Source of the DNA: an uncultured Oscillospiraceae bacterium
Lineage (GTDB): Bacteria > Bacillota > Clostridia > Oscillospirales > Ruminococcaceae
Assembly (NCBI GenBank): GCA_934481385.1
Contig: CAKSPD010000006.1
Span: 1-64,000, forward strand
DNA length: 64,000 bases
Reading direction: 5' to 3'
A program made the translations under genes and the position numbers. Shown here piece after piece: positions 8,723 to 17,311 of this stretch (the stretch's first letter is position 1; each line of letters begins with the position of its first letter). Under the pieces are notes generated by a model. The model did no database searches, was not told the origin of the DNA, and saw nothing but the letters and a program-made list of their open reading frames with translations.

Positions 8723-9610
8723 ATGGAAATATTGAAATATGTAATTCCACTTGCAACAGGCGGAATAATAGGATATTTTACAAATTTGCTTGCAGTAAAA
8801 ATGCTTTTCAGACCGCTTAAACCGATAAAAATAGGTAACCGGACACTTCCCTTTACTCCCGGAATAATTCCAAAAGGGAAACCACGTCTTGCAAAAGCAC
8901 TCGGAAATGCTGTCGAAACAACACTTCTTACAGAAGATGATATAAAGAATGTACTTCTTTCACAGTCAATGCAGGATACAATAAAAGCATATTCAGACAA
9001 GCTCATCAAAAGTGAACTTTCATTAAAAGACTGTGCAGGAAAAACAATGACTCCTGAAAAATATGAATCATTAAAGCAGAATATCTGTACTATAATAACA
9101 GATAAAATTATGGATTCGGCTGAAAGTGCAGACCTTGGCAGAATAATTGCAGAAAAGGGCGGTGATGCCATAAGGGAAAAAGTTTCAGGAACTATGCTTG
9201 CAATGTTCATAAAAGATGAACTGATAAACAATCTTTGCACGTCACTCGGAGAAAAAGTAAATGAATACATAAATCAGAACGGAAGGGATATAATATCTCC
9301 GATAGTAAGCTCAGAGGCAGAAAAATTTGAAAACAAATCAGTATATGAAGTTCTTACGGAATCAGGAGCTGATACGGAAAAACTTTCCGAAGCATTTCTG
9401 AATGTTTATATAAGATTTATTGAAAGCCATGCAGAAGAATTTATAAAAAATTTCCATATTGCTGAAATAGTTGAAGAAAAAGTAAATCAGATGGACGTTA
9501 TTATGCTTGAAGACCTGCTCATGTCAATAATGAAAAAGGAACTTAATGCAGTTGTAAATCTCGGAGCTTTAATAGGTCTTATAATAGGAGCAATCAATAT
9601 ATTTTTTTAA
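8723..9610 (+). CDS. DUF445 family membrane protein
   Basis: This 295-residue protein has the DUF445/YheB signature GGIIGYFTNLLAVKMLFRP near the N-terminus, then FTPGIIPKGKPRLAKALG. A long helical, charged middle portion follows, with a hydrophobic C-terminal helix (LGALIGLIIGAINIFF). The topology suggests two membrane anchors with a large soluble part. The function of the family is not established. AAAGGAT lies nine bases before the ATG. Confidence 0.85.
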   Translation: MEILKYVIPLATGGIIGYFTNLLAVKMLFRPLKPIKIGNRTLPFTPGIIPKGKPRLAKALGNAVETTLLTEDDIKNVLLSQSMQDTIKAYSDKLIKSELSLKDCAGKTMTPEKYESLKQNICTIITDKIMDSAESADLGRIIAEKGGDAIREKVSGTMLAMFIKDELINNLCTSLGEKVNEYINQNGRDIISPIVSSEAEKFENKSVYEVLTESGADTEKLSEAFLNVYIRFIESHAEEFIKNFHIAEIVEEKVNQMDVIMLEDLLMSIMKKELNAVVNLGALIGLIIGAINIFF

Positions 9611-9617
9611 ATAAAAC

Positions 9618-9649
9618 AAGCCGTACGAAAAACGTACGGCTTATTTTTT
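9618..9649. terminator. Bidirectional terminator (DUF445 / HD hydrolase)
   Basis: AAGCCGTACG and CGTACGGCTT form a perfect 10-bp stem around a 5-nt loop. ATTTTTTA follows on the plus strand and GTTTTAT on the minus strand. Confidence 0.88.
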
Positions 9650-10148
9650 ATGAATTTTTAGATGAAATGTACTTTCTTATTTTTGGCAGAATACATTCAA
9701 GAACTGCACAGTATTTATCAACAATAACAATAACATAAGCTTCTTTGTGCTTAGGGAACTGTCTTGTTGAAGGGAACATATGATTTTCAATAATATCACG
9801 TTCTATCTCATTGATTTCAGTAAGCTTTGATGCATTTTCAAGAGCAACAAGCGAATGAAACCTGCTGTGTGAAAAATTCTTTTTATGTTTATTGTATTCT
9901 TTTCTGTCATAATAAAAAAGGTCATGGAGGAGTCCGGCACGGGCTGCTGATTTGGCATCAAGTCCCAGAAACCTGCATATCAGGTAATTATGATAAGAAA
10001 CATTAAGGCAGTGCTGAAAGCGTGTGGTAGATATATGATGTGTAATAAGTTTAAGGTTTTCAAGTTCACCGGAATCAACAATATCCTTTATGCATTCAAA
10101 ATAATCTGTCTGAGTCAAATCTTTTTTTGAGCAAATAGCTTTAAGCAT
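9648..10148 (-). CDS. HD-domain phosphohydrolase
   Basis: The 166-residue protein has the HD superfamily metal-binding pattern: His46 (FQHCLN), His75-Asp76 (LLHDLFYY), His98 (RFHSL), His123 (ENHMFP) and Asp144 (VDKYCA). It is therefore likely an intact metal-dependent phosphohydrolase. The extra His residues recall the HD-GYP and YqeK types, but no nucleotide specificity can be read. It is a stand-alone domain in the cytoplasm with no membrane segment. AAAGGT lies upstream, and the gene has its own promoter. Confidence 0.8.
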   Translation of the reverse strand: MLKAICSKKDLTQTDYFECIKDIVDSGELENLKLITHHISTTRFQHCLNVSYHNYLICRFLGLDAKSAARAGLLHDLFYYDRKEYNKHKKNFSHSRFHSLVALENASKLTEINEIERDIIENHMFPSTRQFPKHKEAYVIVIVDKYCAVLECILPKIRKYISSKNS

Positions 10149-10195
10149 TCAATCAGAACCTTTCAGTATTTTATACAGGAATACCCATATAATTT

Positions 10196-10224
10196 ATTAT
10201 ACTATATTCTGAAAGATAAATCAA
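10196..10224 (-). promoter_or_regulatory. Promoter of the HD hydrolase gene
   Basis: On the minus strand TTGATT (10219-10224), 17 bp, TATAAT (10196-10201). Confidence 0.7.
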
Positions 10225-10251
10225 TACAAAATGAACAATTTCCATAAAAAA

Positions 10252-10908
10252 CTACTCAAGAAGTTTTTCACGGATAAAAAGCAGGAGTTTTCTTTCACGT
10301 CTTGAAACCTGAACCTGAGTCATTCCGAGTATTTCAGCAGTTTTTGACTGAGTAAATCCTTTAAAATAGCGGAGTTCAAGAAGAAACCTGTCCGGTTTTT
10401 TCATTTCTGCCATTATCTGACGGAGAGCAAGAGTATCAACAATTTCAGAATCGGGCGATTCAGAGGGAATATCAATCTGATTTTCGTCATCGTTGCCAGC
10501 GGTAAGGGACATAACCGGCTGACTTACGCATAAAGCCTCTGAAACGTCTGAAACATCAGCACCCGAAAGCTCAGAAAGTTCAGAAAGCAAAGGTTCACGC
10601 CCGTTAAGTTTCAGAAAATTCTCACGTATTTTCTGAATCTGAAAAGATAATTCTCTAAGACTCCTGCTGACCTTTATCATACCTCCGTCACGGAAAAGCC
10701 TTTTGATTTCGCCGAGAATAACCGGAACGGCATATGTTGAAAATTTAACACCCCTTTCAGTATCAAAGGATTTTACAGCTTTAAGAAGTCCGATACAGCC
10801 TGCTGAATAAAGTTCCTCATATTCTATGCCCTTTCCTCTGAATTTGTTTGCACAGAGATGAACAAGACCGAGATTTTCTTCAGCAAGAGGCTTTTTAACG
10901 CTACTCAT
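10252..10908 (-). CDS. sigF: RNA polymerase sporulation sigma factor SigF
   Basis: This 218-residue sigma factor is the first forespore-specific sigma in spore formers. Region 2 (NLGLVHLCANKFRGKGIEYEE, then KFSTYAVPVILGEIKR) and the region 4 helix-turn-helix (MTQVQVSRRERKLL) are clear. It is some 35 residues shorter than the Bacillus subtilis protein, mainly at the N-terminus. It is called SigF, not SigG, because it follows spoIIAA and spoIIAB. Its start overlaps the end of spoIIAB by eight bases, suggesting translational coupling of sigma and anti-sigma. Confidence 0.92.
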   Translation of the reverse strand: MSSVKKPLAEENLGLVHLCANKFRGKGIEYEELYSAGCIGLLKAVKSFDTERGVKFSTYAVPVILGEIKRLFRDGGMIKVSRSLRELSFQIQKIRENFLKLNGREPLLSELSELSGADVSDVSEALCVSQPVMSLTAGNDDENQIDIPSESPDSEIVDTLALRQIMAEMKKPDRFLLELRYFKGFTQSKTAEILGMTQVQVSRRERKLLLFIREKLLE

Positions 10909-11335
10909 TATTTTTCAGCTTCTTACGCATTATAACAGTCGTACCCTTTCCGGACTGGCTTTTGACTTTAAGGCTGTCCGTAAATGACTGCATAACGGAA
11001 AAACCGAGTCCGGAACGTTCCTCCTCAGGAGCAGTTGTAAAAAGCGGCTGCATAGCTCTTTCAATATCTTCTATTCCGCAACCTCTGTCACGGACTTTTA
11101 TGTAAACCTCTCTGTCATGCAGAAAACGTACAGTTATTTCAATAATACCTTTTGAATTTCTGTACCCGTGAACAACTGCATTTGTTACAGCCTCAGAAAC
11201 CACTGTCCTGATTTCTGAAAGTTCCTCAACAGAAGGGTCTGCCTGAATTAAAAACGATGAAACAACCGCCCTCGCAACACTTTCGTTCACCGAAAGGGAC
11301 GGCACAGAAAATTTAACTTCGTTTAAGACTTCCAT
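10901..11335 (-). CDS. spoIIAB: Anti-sigma F factor, serine kinase SpoIIAB
   Basis: This 144-residue GHKL-fold kinase binds SigF in the predivisional cell and phosphorylates SpoIIAA. The N-box has Glu48 and Asn52 (SEAVTNAVVHGY). The G1 box is RDRGCGIEDIERAMQPLFTT, with Asp82 contacting adenine, and the G2-type SGLGFSVMQSF is present, so catalysis should be intact. AGGAGG sits five bases before the ATG and overlaps the spoIIAA stop. The order spoIIAA-spoIIAB-sigF matches all endospore formers. Confidence 0.94.
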   Translation of the reverse strand: MEVLNEVKFSVPSLSVNESVARAVVSSFLIQADPSVEELSEIRTVVSEAVTNAVVHGYRNSKGIIEITVRFLHDREVYIKVRDRGCGIEDIERAMQPLFTTAPEEERSGLGFSVMQSFTDSLKVKSQSGKGTTVIMRKKLKNNE

Positions 11336-11344
11336 TTTTTCCTC

Positions 11345-11662
11345 CTAAAGCCTGTCATTTACAATTCTTACAATACGTTCAATTCCCGAAATTTTCAGAA
11401 CTCTCTTTATATACTGACGGGGATTTTTAACAACAAGTCTGCCTCCGCATTCGCTTATAAGCTTATATCTGCCCATAATGAGTCCCACTCCTGAACTGTC
11501 CATAAAGGATATGTTGCTGAAATCCATAGCAAGCTCAACAGGCTGATTTGCAATTATAAACCTGTCAATTTTCTCACGGATTTCCTTTGCATTATGGTGG
11601 TCAATTTCACCGTTAAGCACCGCTGTGGCAAAGCCGTTTTCAGATTTTATCTCAACATTCAT
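11345..11662 (-). CDS. spoIIAA: Anti-anti-sigma factor SpoIIAA
   Basis: This 105-residue STAS-domain protein releases SigF from SpoIIAB when unphosphorylated. The phosphoacceptor loop FMDSSGVGLIMGRYK holds Ser57, equivalent to Ser58 in Bacillus subtilis, so it can be cycled by SpoIIAB and SpoIIE. AAAGGAGT precedes the ATG. It is first in the spoIIA operon. I saw no clear SigH-type promoter upstream (no GAAT -10 paired with AGGA -35); the region overlaps the divergent promoter of the flavin reductase-like gene. Confidence 0.93.
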   Translation of the reverse strand: MNVEIKSENGFATAVLNGEIDHHNAKEIREKIDRFIIANQPVELAMDFSNISFMDSSGVGLIMGRYKLISECGGRLVVKNPRQYIKRVLKISGIERIVRIVNDRL

Positions 11663-11735
11663 ATCAGCTACTCCTTTCAGAATTATTATATATTACTGTT
11701 TCAAAAAAAAACATCGAAATGTGTCACAGAATATA

Positions 11736-11764
11736 TTGAATTTTTTCGCAGATTATGCTATAAT
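11736..11764 (+). promoter_or_regulatory. Promoter of the flavin reductase-like gene
   Basis: TTGAAT (11736-11741), 17 bp, TATAAT (11759-11764). It lies in the 142-bp divergent region shared with spoIIAA. Confidence 0.7.
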
Positions 11765-11804
11765 TGATAAATATACTATTTTTTTATTGAACGGAGAAAT
11801 TTTT

Positions 11805-12392
11805 ATGTCAAAAGTATTCTGGAAGGGCAGTACCATACTTGCTCCTGTTCCTGCCGTCCTCGTAAGTTGCGGAACTGTTGAAAACCCGAAAGTTCTCACA
11901 ATAGGCTGGACGGGAATTGTAAACACTCACCCGCCTATGACCTATATATCAGTTCGTCCGGAACGCAATTCTTACAGCATCATAAAAGAATCGGGAGAAT
12001 TTGCAATAAATCTCACCACTTCAGCAATGTGCCGTCAGACTGATTTATGCGGAGTAAAAAGCGGTAAAAATACGGACAAATTCAGGGAATGTAATTTTAC
12101 TCCTGCCCCCTGCCGTACAATATCAGCTCCGTATATTGAGGAATGTCCGATAAGCCTTGAATGTAAGGTGACGGAAGCAAAGCACCTCGGAACACATACA
12201 ATGTTTCTTGCTGAAATAACAGGAATAAACGTTGAAGAAAAATATATCGACAGCAAGGGCAAGCTCAATCTTCAGCAGTGCGGTCTTATGGCATATGCTC
12301 ACGGAGAATATTTTTCACTCGGCAGAAAACTCGGTGATTTCGGATTTTCAGTGAGGAAAAAGAAAACTGTCAGGAAGTCAAATCCTCGATAA
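11805..12392 (+). CDS. Flavin reductase-like, FMN-binding split-barrel protein
   Basis: This 195-residue protein is of the flavoredoxin/flavin reductase-like family. The conserved segments are PVPAVLVSCG, NVLTIGWTG-like VLTIGWTGIVNTHPPM, the phosphate-contact YISVRPERNSY and FAINLTT, with Cys-containing LCGVKSGKNTDKF. Members bind FMN and pass electrons in anaerobes, or reduce flavins. GGAG lies nine bases before the ATG at 11805; the reading frame extends further upstream without a ribosome site. Its last 23 bases overlap the convergent BofC-like gene. Confidence 0.85.
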   Translation: MSKVFWKGSTILAPVPAVLVSCGTVENPKVLTIGWTGIVNTHPPMTYISVRPERNSYSIIKESGEFAINLTTSAMCRQTDLCGVKSGKNTDKFRECNFTPAPCRTISAPYIEECPISLECKVTEAKHLGTHTMFLAEITGINVEEKYIDSKGKLNLQQCGLMAYAHGEYFSLGRKLGDFGFSVRKKKTVRKSNPR

Positions 12393-12702
12393 TACGGTTT
12401 ATTTCACTTTCAGAATCGGCTTCAATGCCGTTTATAAGTGTCTGACGGTCATAATCAGAAAGCAGATTGAGATTGATATTTATAATTCTGTAAGGACTTT
12501 CGCTGTCGCCTCTGAATACAGCAAGACCGTTTTCGTATTCTCTTATAACATATCCCATAGATTCCAGAACAGCCGGTTCATCAGGAACTTTTGCTGAAAT
12601 CTTTTCATTCCGGATATTCTGTGCAAGAGTGCATATTATAAGAACTCCTGAAAAAGTCGCAGATGTGAGAAGTGTAAAAAAAATCTTTCTGTCAATGACC
12701 AT
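12370..12702 (-). CDS. BofC C-terminal-domain-like membrane-anchored protein
   Basis: The 110-residue protein has one N-terminal membrane helix (about 7-28). A soluble domain follows, with YVIREYENGLAVFRG and PYRIININLNLLSDYDRQTLINGIEA. This pattern of a YxVREYxGxIAVF strand followed by a short C-terminal helix resembles the C-terminal domain of BofC, a forespore-secreted regulator of the SigK checkpoint. The similarity is from memory of the family, so the call is tentative. AAGGGGG precedes the ATG. The 3' end overlaps the convergent gene by 23 bases. It sits near the spoIIA operon and has a SigF-like promoter upstream. Confidence 0.55.
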   Translation of the reverse strand: MVIDRKIFFTLLTSATFSGVLIICTLAQNIRNEKISAKVPDEPAVLESMGYVIREYENGLAVFRGDSESPYRIININLNLLSDYDRQTLINGIEADSESEINRIIEDLTS

Positions 12703-12748
12703 ATTTAAATCCCCCTTTAATAATATACGTTATACAAATACCTGCTTA

Positions 12749-12778
12749 CATTATTGATACATTTTTGATATTTTATAC
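12749..12778 (-). promoter_or_regulatory. Candidate SigF-type promoter of the BofC-like gene
   Basis: On the minus strand GTATA (12774-12778), 15 bp, ATCAATAATG (12749-12758). The -35 and spacer match the SigF consensus fully; the -10 lacks the leading GG. It shares TCAATAAT with the candidate sigG promoter. Confidence 0.4.
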
Positions 12779-12826
12779 ATTTTTTTCAAAAACTACTTAA
12801 CATTAAGCTTTTTTTGTGATACAATA

Positions 12827-12835
12827 ATAAGTATC
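12827..12835 (+). promoter_or_regulatory. Extended -10 promoter of the penicillin-binding protein gene
   Basis: TGATACAAT is an extended -10 element some 30 bases before the start codon. No good -35 box lies at the right distance. Confidence 0.5.
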
Positions 12836-12865
12836 ATTATAATTCTGAAAAAGGTGATGAACAAA

Positions 12866-15412
12866 ATGAACGATATAAACCAGCCACAGACTGCGGATAA
12901 TTCCACAGCTCCTAAAAATACACGCAGAAAAAAGAAAAAAAGCAAACTTCTGCTTGTAATCCGGAAGCTCTTTGCCATTATTATGACAACCCTGCTTTCA
13001 CTGTTTCTTGTAATGGTAATAACAGGAACTATCGTTGCAACCGCCCTTACCGTCTACGTTTTCGACTTTATGGACGAAACAACAGGAATTACAATTCAGG
13101 AAATGGAAATGAGCTGTAACAGCTATGTATACGGTACTGATAAAGACGGAGAACTTATTGAGCTTTATAAAGTCAGCAACGACTTACAGCGTATACCAAT
13201 CACTATTGACGAAATACCACAGCATGTGCGTGATGCCTTTGTGTATACCGAGGACGAGCGTTTCTATACGCATGACGGTGTAGACTATAAACGTACTTTC
13301 ACAGCGTTTCTGAATATGTTTATTCACATCTATAACACCGAACAGGGTGGTTCTACTATCACTCAACAGCTTATCAAAAACCTCACCGGTGATGATGAAA
13401 CCTCCCCACAGCGTAAAATCAGAGAAATTTTCCGAGCAATGCAACTTGAAAAGAAATATTCAAAGGACGAAATCCTTGAAACATACCTCAATTATATCGG
13501 ATTCGGTGGCCCTATAAACGGAATACAGCTTGCATCACTCCAGTATTTTGGAAAAGATGTAAAGGATTTGTCAGTTGCAGAGGCTGCAACTCTTGCAGCG
13601 ATACCAAAAAGCCCTAACTATTTCGGCCCGTTCGTTTATAATGTTGATGATGAAACAGGAGAAATCACTGACGGTAAAATCAACAATAAATCAAGACAGC
13701 AGTATGTTCTCTGGCAGATGTATAAAAACGGTGCTTTGACATATGACGAATATCAGGAAAGCCTTAACGAAAAATTAATTTATACTGATTCTCCCGAATA
13801 CAAAAAGCTCCACCCTGAAGACCTTGATGCCAAAAAAGATGAAGAAAGTGAAAAGCCTTCATGGATTGTTGATGCTGCTATCAATGAATTCTGCGGAATA
13901 CTCCAGAATATGTATAACATTGATTACAGTGAAGCTCTCAACAGATTCAATACAGGAGGTTATCAGCTCTATACAACAGCAGACCTTGAACTTCAGGATT
14001 ATCTTGATGAAAAGTTCCTTGATATAAACAACCTTATGAGCAGAGAATCCGTTTTAAGATACGTTGACCTTGACGATGACGGAGAATATGATGAAGATGT
14101 ACCGCAGGTTGGCTTCTCTGCAATAAACTATAAAGGTGAAGTTCTCGGAATGGGTGCAGGCATAGGAAAAAAAGAACAGGCTCTGACATGGAACTATGCT
14201 ACTGACCAGAAACGTCAGGTAGGTTCATCAATAAAACCTGTTTCAACATACGGACTTGCAATGTATACAGATACAATTCACTGGGGTTCATATTATCGTG
14301 ATACAACAGTAACCGAAATAGGAGGAAGACCGTGGCCTACAAACTATTCAGTAGGTGAAGGACTCAGCGTATCAGGTCAGAGTATCCCGATTTATTACGC
14401 ACTTCAGAAATCATATAATACTGTTCCTGCAAGGCTCTGTATGGATTTGACACCTGAAGCAGTATTCAAATTCTGTACAGAAAACATGGATATGGAACTT
14501 GACCCTGACGATGAAGATTTAGCTCCGCTTTCAGTAGGTGCTTTGACAAACGGTATCTCAATCCAGAACCTTACAAATGCCTTTGTACCTTACGGAAATG
14601 ACGGAACACAGTATAAAGCACATATCATAAAGAAGATTACACAGGCAAATCACGACTTCCTCGATATAGACGGTGACCCGCATGAAGGTGTCGATGCTGA
14701 AACAGCATGGGTTATGAACAGACTTCTTAAAAACGTTGTACAGAACGGTACAGGTACAGCCGCACAGATTGACGGAATTGAAGTATGCGGTAAAACAGGT
14801 ACTACCGATGCATGGAATGACCTTACATTTGTCGGACTTATGCCTGATTTCGTAAGCGGTGTATGGATAGGATATACACAGCTTGTAGGTGATTCAAGCC
14901 TTCCGCTTTCACTCAAATCCGCAAAGGTATGGCACAATGTAATTGCAGACTGGGTTGCTGATTCAGACCATGTAACAAATACTGAATTTACACCGAATGA
15001 AGATGTAATTGAAGGATATATGTGCAGTAATTCAGGACTTATCGCCGGTTCAGGCTGTCCTCATGGCGTTATGGGATACTGGAAAAGCTCAAATGCACCT
15101 TATTGTGATGACAGTTATTATGTACCTTCATATGAAAACAGCAGCAGCAATAGTAGCAGTGATAATGATTATTCATATACAACATCATCTTCAGGTTCAT
15201 CATCTGAAAGCTATACAACAACTGACAGTTCATCATCTTCATCATCAAGCGGAGAAGAGGTACCTGTTCCGACAAGTTCGCCTGATATTCCTGACGATGA
15301 ACCTGTTGTAACAGATGCTCCGTCATCTGAACCGGATACACCTCCTGTTGATGTACCGACTGACCCGCCCGCAGAAGGCCCTGTTGTTGAACCGACTGAA
15401 CCTGTTGAATAA
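12866..15412 (+). CDS. Class A penicillin-binding protein (transglycosylase/transpeptidase)
   Basis: This 848-residue bifunctional peptidoglycan synthase has a basic cytoplasmic N-terminus and a membrane helix at about 35-62. The GT51 glycosyltransferase shows EDERFYTHDG near 128 and GGSTITQQLIKNL. The transpeptidase shows the SSIK nucleophile motif near 454, a SYN triad and KTGTTDA near 642. The last 100 residues are a Ser-, Asp- and Pro-rich tail, probably wall-spanning and disordered. AAGGTGA at 12851-12857 supports the ATG at 12866, not the GTG or ATG inside it. A methyltransferase gene follows with 11 bases between stop and start. Confidence 0.93.
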   Translation: MNDINQPQTADNSTAPKNTRRKKKKSKLLLVIRKLFAIIMTTLLSLFLVMVITGTIVATALTVYVFDFMDETTGITIQEMEMSCNSYVYGTDKDGELIELYKVSNDLQRIPITIDEIPQHVRDAFVYTEDERFYTHDGVDYKRTFTAFLNMFIHIYNTEQGGSTITQQLIKNLTGDDETSPQRKIREIFRAMQLEKKYSKDEILETYLNYIGFGGPINGIQLASLQYFGKDVKDLSVAEAATLAAIPKSPNYFGPFVYNVDDETGEITDGKINNKSRQQYVLWQMYKNGALTYDEYQESLNEKLIYTDSPEYKKLHPEDLDAKKDEESEKPSWIVDAAINEFCGILQNMYNIDYSEALNRFNTGGYQLYTTADLELQDYLDEKFLDINNLMSRESVLRYVDLDDDGEYDEDVPQVGFSAINYKGEVLGMGAGIGKKEQALTWNYATDQKRQVGSSIKPVSTYGLAMYTDTIHWGSYYRDTTVTEIGGRPWPTNYSVGEGLSVSGQSIPIYYALQKSYNTVPARLCMDLTPEAVFKFCTENMDMELDPDDEDLAPLSVGALTNGISIQNLTNAFVPYGNDGTQYKAHIIKKITQANHDFLDIDGDPHEGVDAETAWVMNRLLKNVVQNGTGTAAQIDGIEVCGKTGTTDAWNDLTFVGLMPDFVSGVWIGYTQLVGDSSLPLSLKSAKVWHNVIADWVADSDHVTNTEFTPNEDVIEGYMCSNSGLIAGSGCPHGVMGYWKSSNAPYCDDSYYVPSYENSSSNSSSDNDYSYTTSSSGSSSESYTTTDSSSSSSSSGEEVPVPTSSPDIPDDEPVVTDAPSSEPDTPPVDVPTDPPAEGPVVEPTEPVE

Positions 15413-15423
15413 GGAGAAACATT

Positions 15424-16533
15424 TTGAACAATACTAATTTAAGACTTTGCTGTCCATGCCATTTTGGTCTGGAAAGCGTACTGAAATATGAAATAAACAA
15501 AATCGGAGGCACTAATCTCAGTGTTTCCGATGGAAAAATATCATTTGACGGTGATTTCAATATTCTTGCAAGAGCTAATCTTTGTCTTTCAACAGCAGAA
15601 AGAGTACTAATAGAACTTGCGGAATTTAATGCCTATTCATTCGAGGACTTGTATCAGGGTGTAAAAGCCATACCGTTTGAAAATTTTATAGGTGAAAAAA
15701 ATGCATTTCCCGTAAAAGGATATTCACTCAATTCACAGCTTCACAGCGTTCCGGACTGTCAGTCAATAGTAAAAAAGGCTGTTGTTGAGCGTCTGAAATC
15801 AAAATATAACATAAGCTGGTTTGATGAAACGGATTCAACCATTCAGATACAGTTCAGTATTCTCAAAGACAAGGTAAATATATATCTTGATACAAGCGGA
15901 GCAGGACTCCATAAAAGAGGATACAGAAGAAATTCAAACCTTGCACCTATAAAAGAAACACTTGCAGCCGGAATAATTGACCTTGCACATATAAGACCAA
16001 ACAGTATAGTATGTGACCCGTTCTGCGGAAGCGGTACTATACTTATAGAATCTGCTCTCAAGGCTCTCAACATTGCACCATGTATAAACAGAGGATTTTC
16101 CGCTGAAAAATGGGACAGTATTCCGAAAAATATATGGAGTGAAGAACGTCAGAGAGCTATTGCAAATGTAAATAAAGATGCAGAATTTCAGGCAATCGGA
16201 TTTGATGTTGATGATTCAGCCGTTGCACTTGCAACAGACAACGCTAAAAAAGCAGGCGTAAAATCAAGAATATCAATAGAACAGGCTGATATAAGAAAAT
16301 TTCATCAGCCTGAAAATTCAATAGTAATATGTAATCCGCCTTATGGTGAAAGAATGCTTGAAATCCGTGAGGCAGAAGAAATCTATAAAATTATGGGCAG
16401 AGTAATTAAAAAACCTGCATCAATAATTTCACCTTCAGAAGAATTTGAAAAATTTTTCGGCAGAAAAGCTGATAAAAGACGCAAACTCTATAACGGTATG
16501 ATTAAATGTCAGCTTTTCATGTATTTTAAATAA
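15424..16533 (+). CDS. THUMP-domain class I RNA methyltransferase (RlmL/YpsC-like)
   Basis: This 369-residue protein has an N-terminal THUMP-type RNA-binding region (to about 160) and a Rossmann methyltransferase domain. Motif I is CDPFCGSGTILIE and the catalytic motif IV is NPPYGER, as in N2-guanine methyltransferases of the RlmL/YpsC/Trm11 group. Annotated relatives are often mislabelled as DNA adenine methylases. The likely target is 23S rRNA guanine, by inference. It starts at TTG: AAGGAG at 15411-15416 lies seven bases upstream and no in-frame ATG fits. That ribosome site overlaps the stop codon of the preceding gene. Confidence 0.88.
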   Translation: MNNTNLRLCCPCHFGLESVLKYEINKIGGTNLSVSDGKISFDGDFNILARANLCLSTAERVLIELAEFNAYSFEDLYQGVKAIPFENFIGEKNAFPVKGYSLNSQLHSVPDCQSIVKKAVVERLKSKYNISWFDETDSTIQIQFSILKDKVNIYLDTSGAGLHKRGYRRNSNLAPIKETLAAGIIDLAHIRPNSIVCDPFCGSGTILIESALKALNIAPCINRGFSAEKWDSIPKNIWSEERQRAIANVNKDAEFQAIGFDVDDSAVALATDNAKKAGVKSRISIEQADIRKFHQPENSIVICNPPYGERMLEIREAEEIYKIMGRVIKKPASIISPSEEFEKFFGRKADKRRKLYNGMIKCQLFMYFK

Positions 16534-16552
16534 AATAAAAGGAGCGTTGAAA

Positions 16553-17311
16553 ATGAAAGCTTTAATAACAGGTGCTACCTCAGGACTTGGTTTAGCTATG
16601 GCAGAAATTCTCAGCAATCAGGGCTGGGAACTTATTCTCACAGGAAGAAATTCGGCTGTTCTGAAAGAACTGCAAAGCCGTCTTAAAACAAATGCATATA
16701 CAGTTACCTGCGACCTCTCAAAGCCTGAAAATGCGTACAAGCTCTATAATGCCTGCAAAAAGCACAGCATTGACCTGCTTATAAACAATGCCGGATTCGG
16801 AGTTTTCGGATATTTCAGCGAAACATCTCTCAAATCAGAACTTGAAATGATAAATGTCAATATAACATCGCTCCATATACTGACAAAGCTTTTTCTTAAA
16901 GATTTTCTTAAAAGAAACAGCGGAAGAATTTTAAATGTAGCATCAAGTGCAGGATTTATGACAGGCCCTAAGCTTTCAGGATATTATGCTTCAAAAAATT
17001 ACGTTGTAAGATTAAGCCTTGCAATAGCAGAGGAACTCCGCCATATGAAAACAAACGTAAAAATAAGTGTATTCTGCCCCGGCCCTATTGATACAAACTT
17101 CAATAACCGTGCCGGAGTAAAATTCAGCATAAAGCCGAAATCTGCGGAATACATGGCAAAATACGCTCTTGAAAAAACATTTGAAAACAAGCCTTTAATA
17201 ATTCCTACGTTTTTTATGAAAGTATGTGTATATTTTTCAAAAATAGCTCCGGAGCGTATGCTGTCACCAGTAGTTTTCATTATCCAGAACAATAAGCTCA
17301 AGAAAAAATGA
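16553..17311 (+). CDS. Short-chain dehydrogenase/reductase
   Basis: This 252-residue classical SDR has the cofactor motif TGATSGLG at the N-terminus, the NNAG motif, a catalytic Ser in ASSAG, and YYASK with the Tyr-x3-Lys pair. The C-terminus is hydrophobic and basic, as in YqjQ/DltE-like SDRs that act on lipids at the membrane. The substrate is not evident. A TTG two codons upstream is also in frame, but AAAGGAG is best spaced for the ATG at 16553. It overlaps the next gene by four bases (ATGA). Confidence 0.86.
   Translation: MKALITGATSGLGLAMAEILSNQGWELILTGRNSAVLKELQSRLKTNAYTVTCDLSKPENAYKLYNACKKHSIDLLINNAGFGVFGYFSETSLKSELEMINVNITSLHILTKLFLKDFLKRNSGRILNVASSAGFMTGPKLSGYYASKNYVVRLSLAIAEELRHMKTNVKISVFCPGPIDTNFNNRAGVKFSIKPKSAEYMAKYALEKTFENKPLIIPTFFMKVCVYFSKIAPERMLSPVVFIIQNNKLKKK

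Noticed and set aside
11663..11760. SigH promoter for spoIIAA
   Set aside because: Searched for AGGA -35 and GAAT -10 boxes at the usual spacing on the minus strand; none seen.
15009..15560. His/Gln-rich frames over the end of the penicillin-binding protein gene
   Set aside because: They mirror the Ser/Asp-rich tail in other frames, lack ribosome sites and run across a gene junction.
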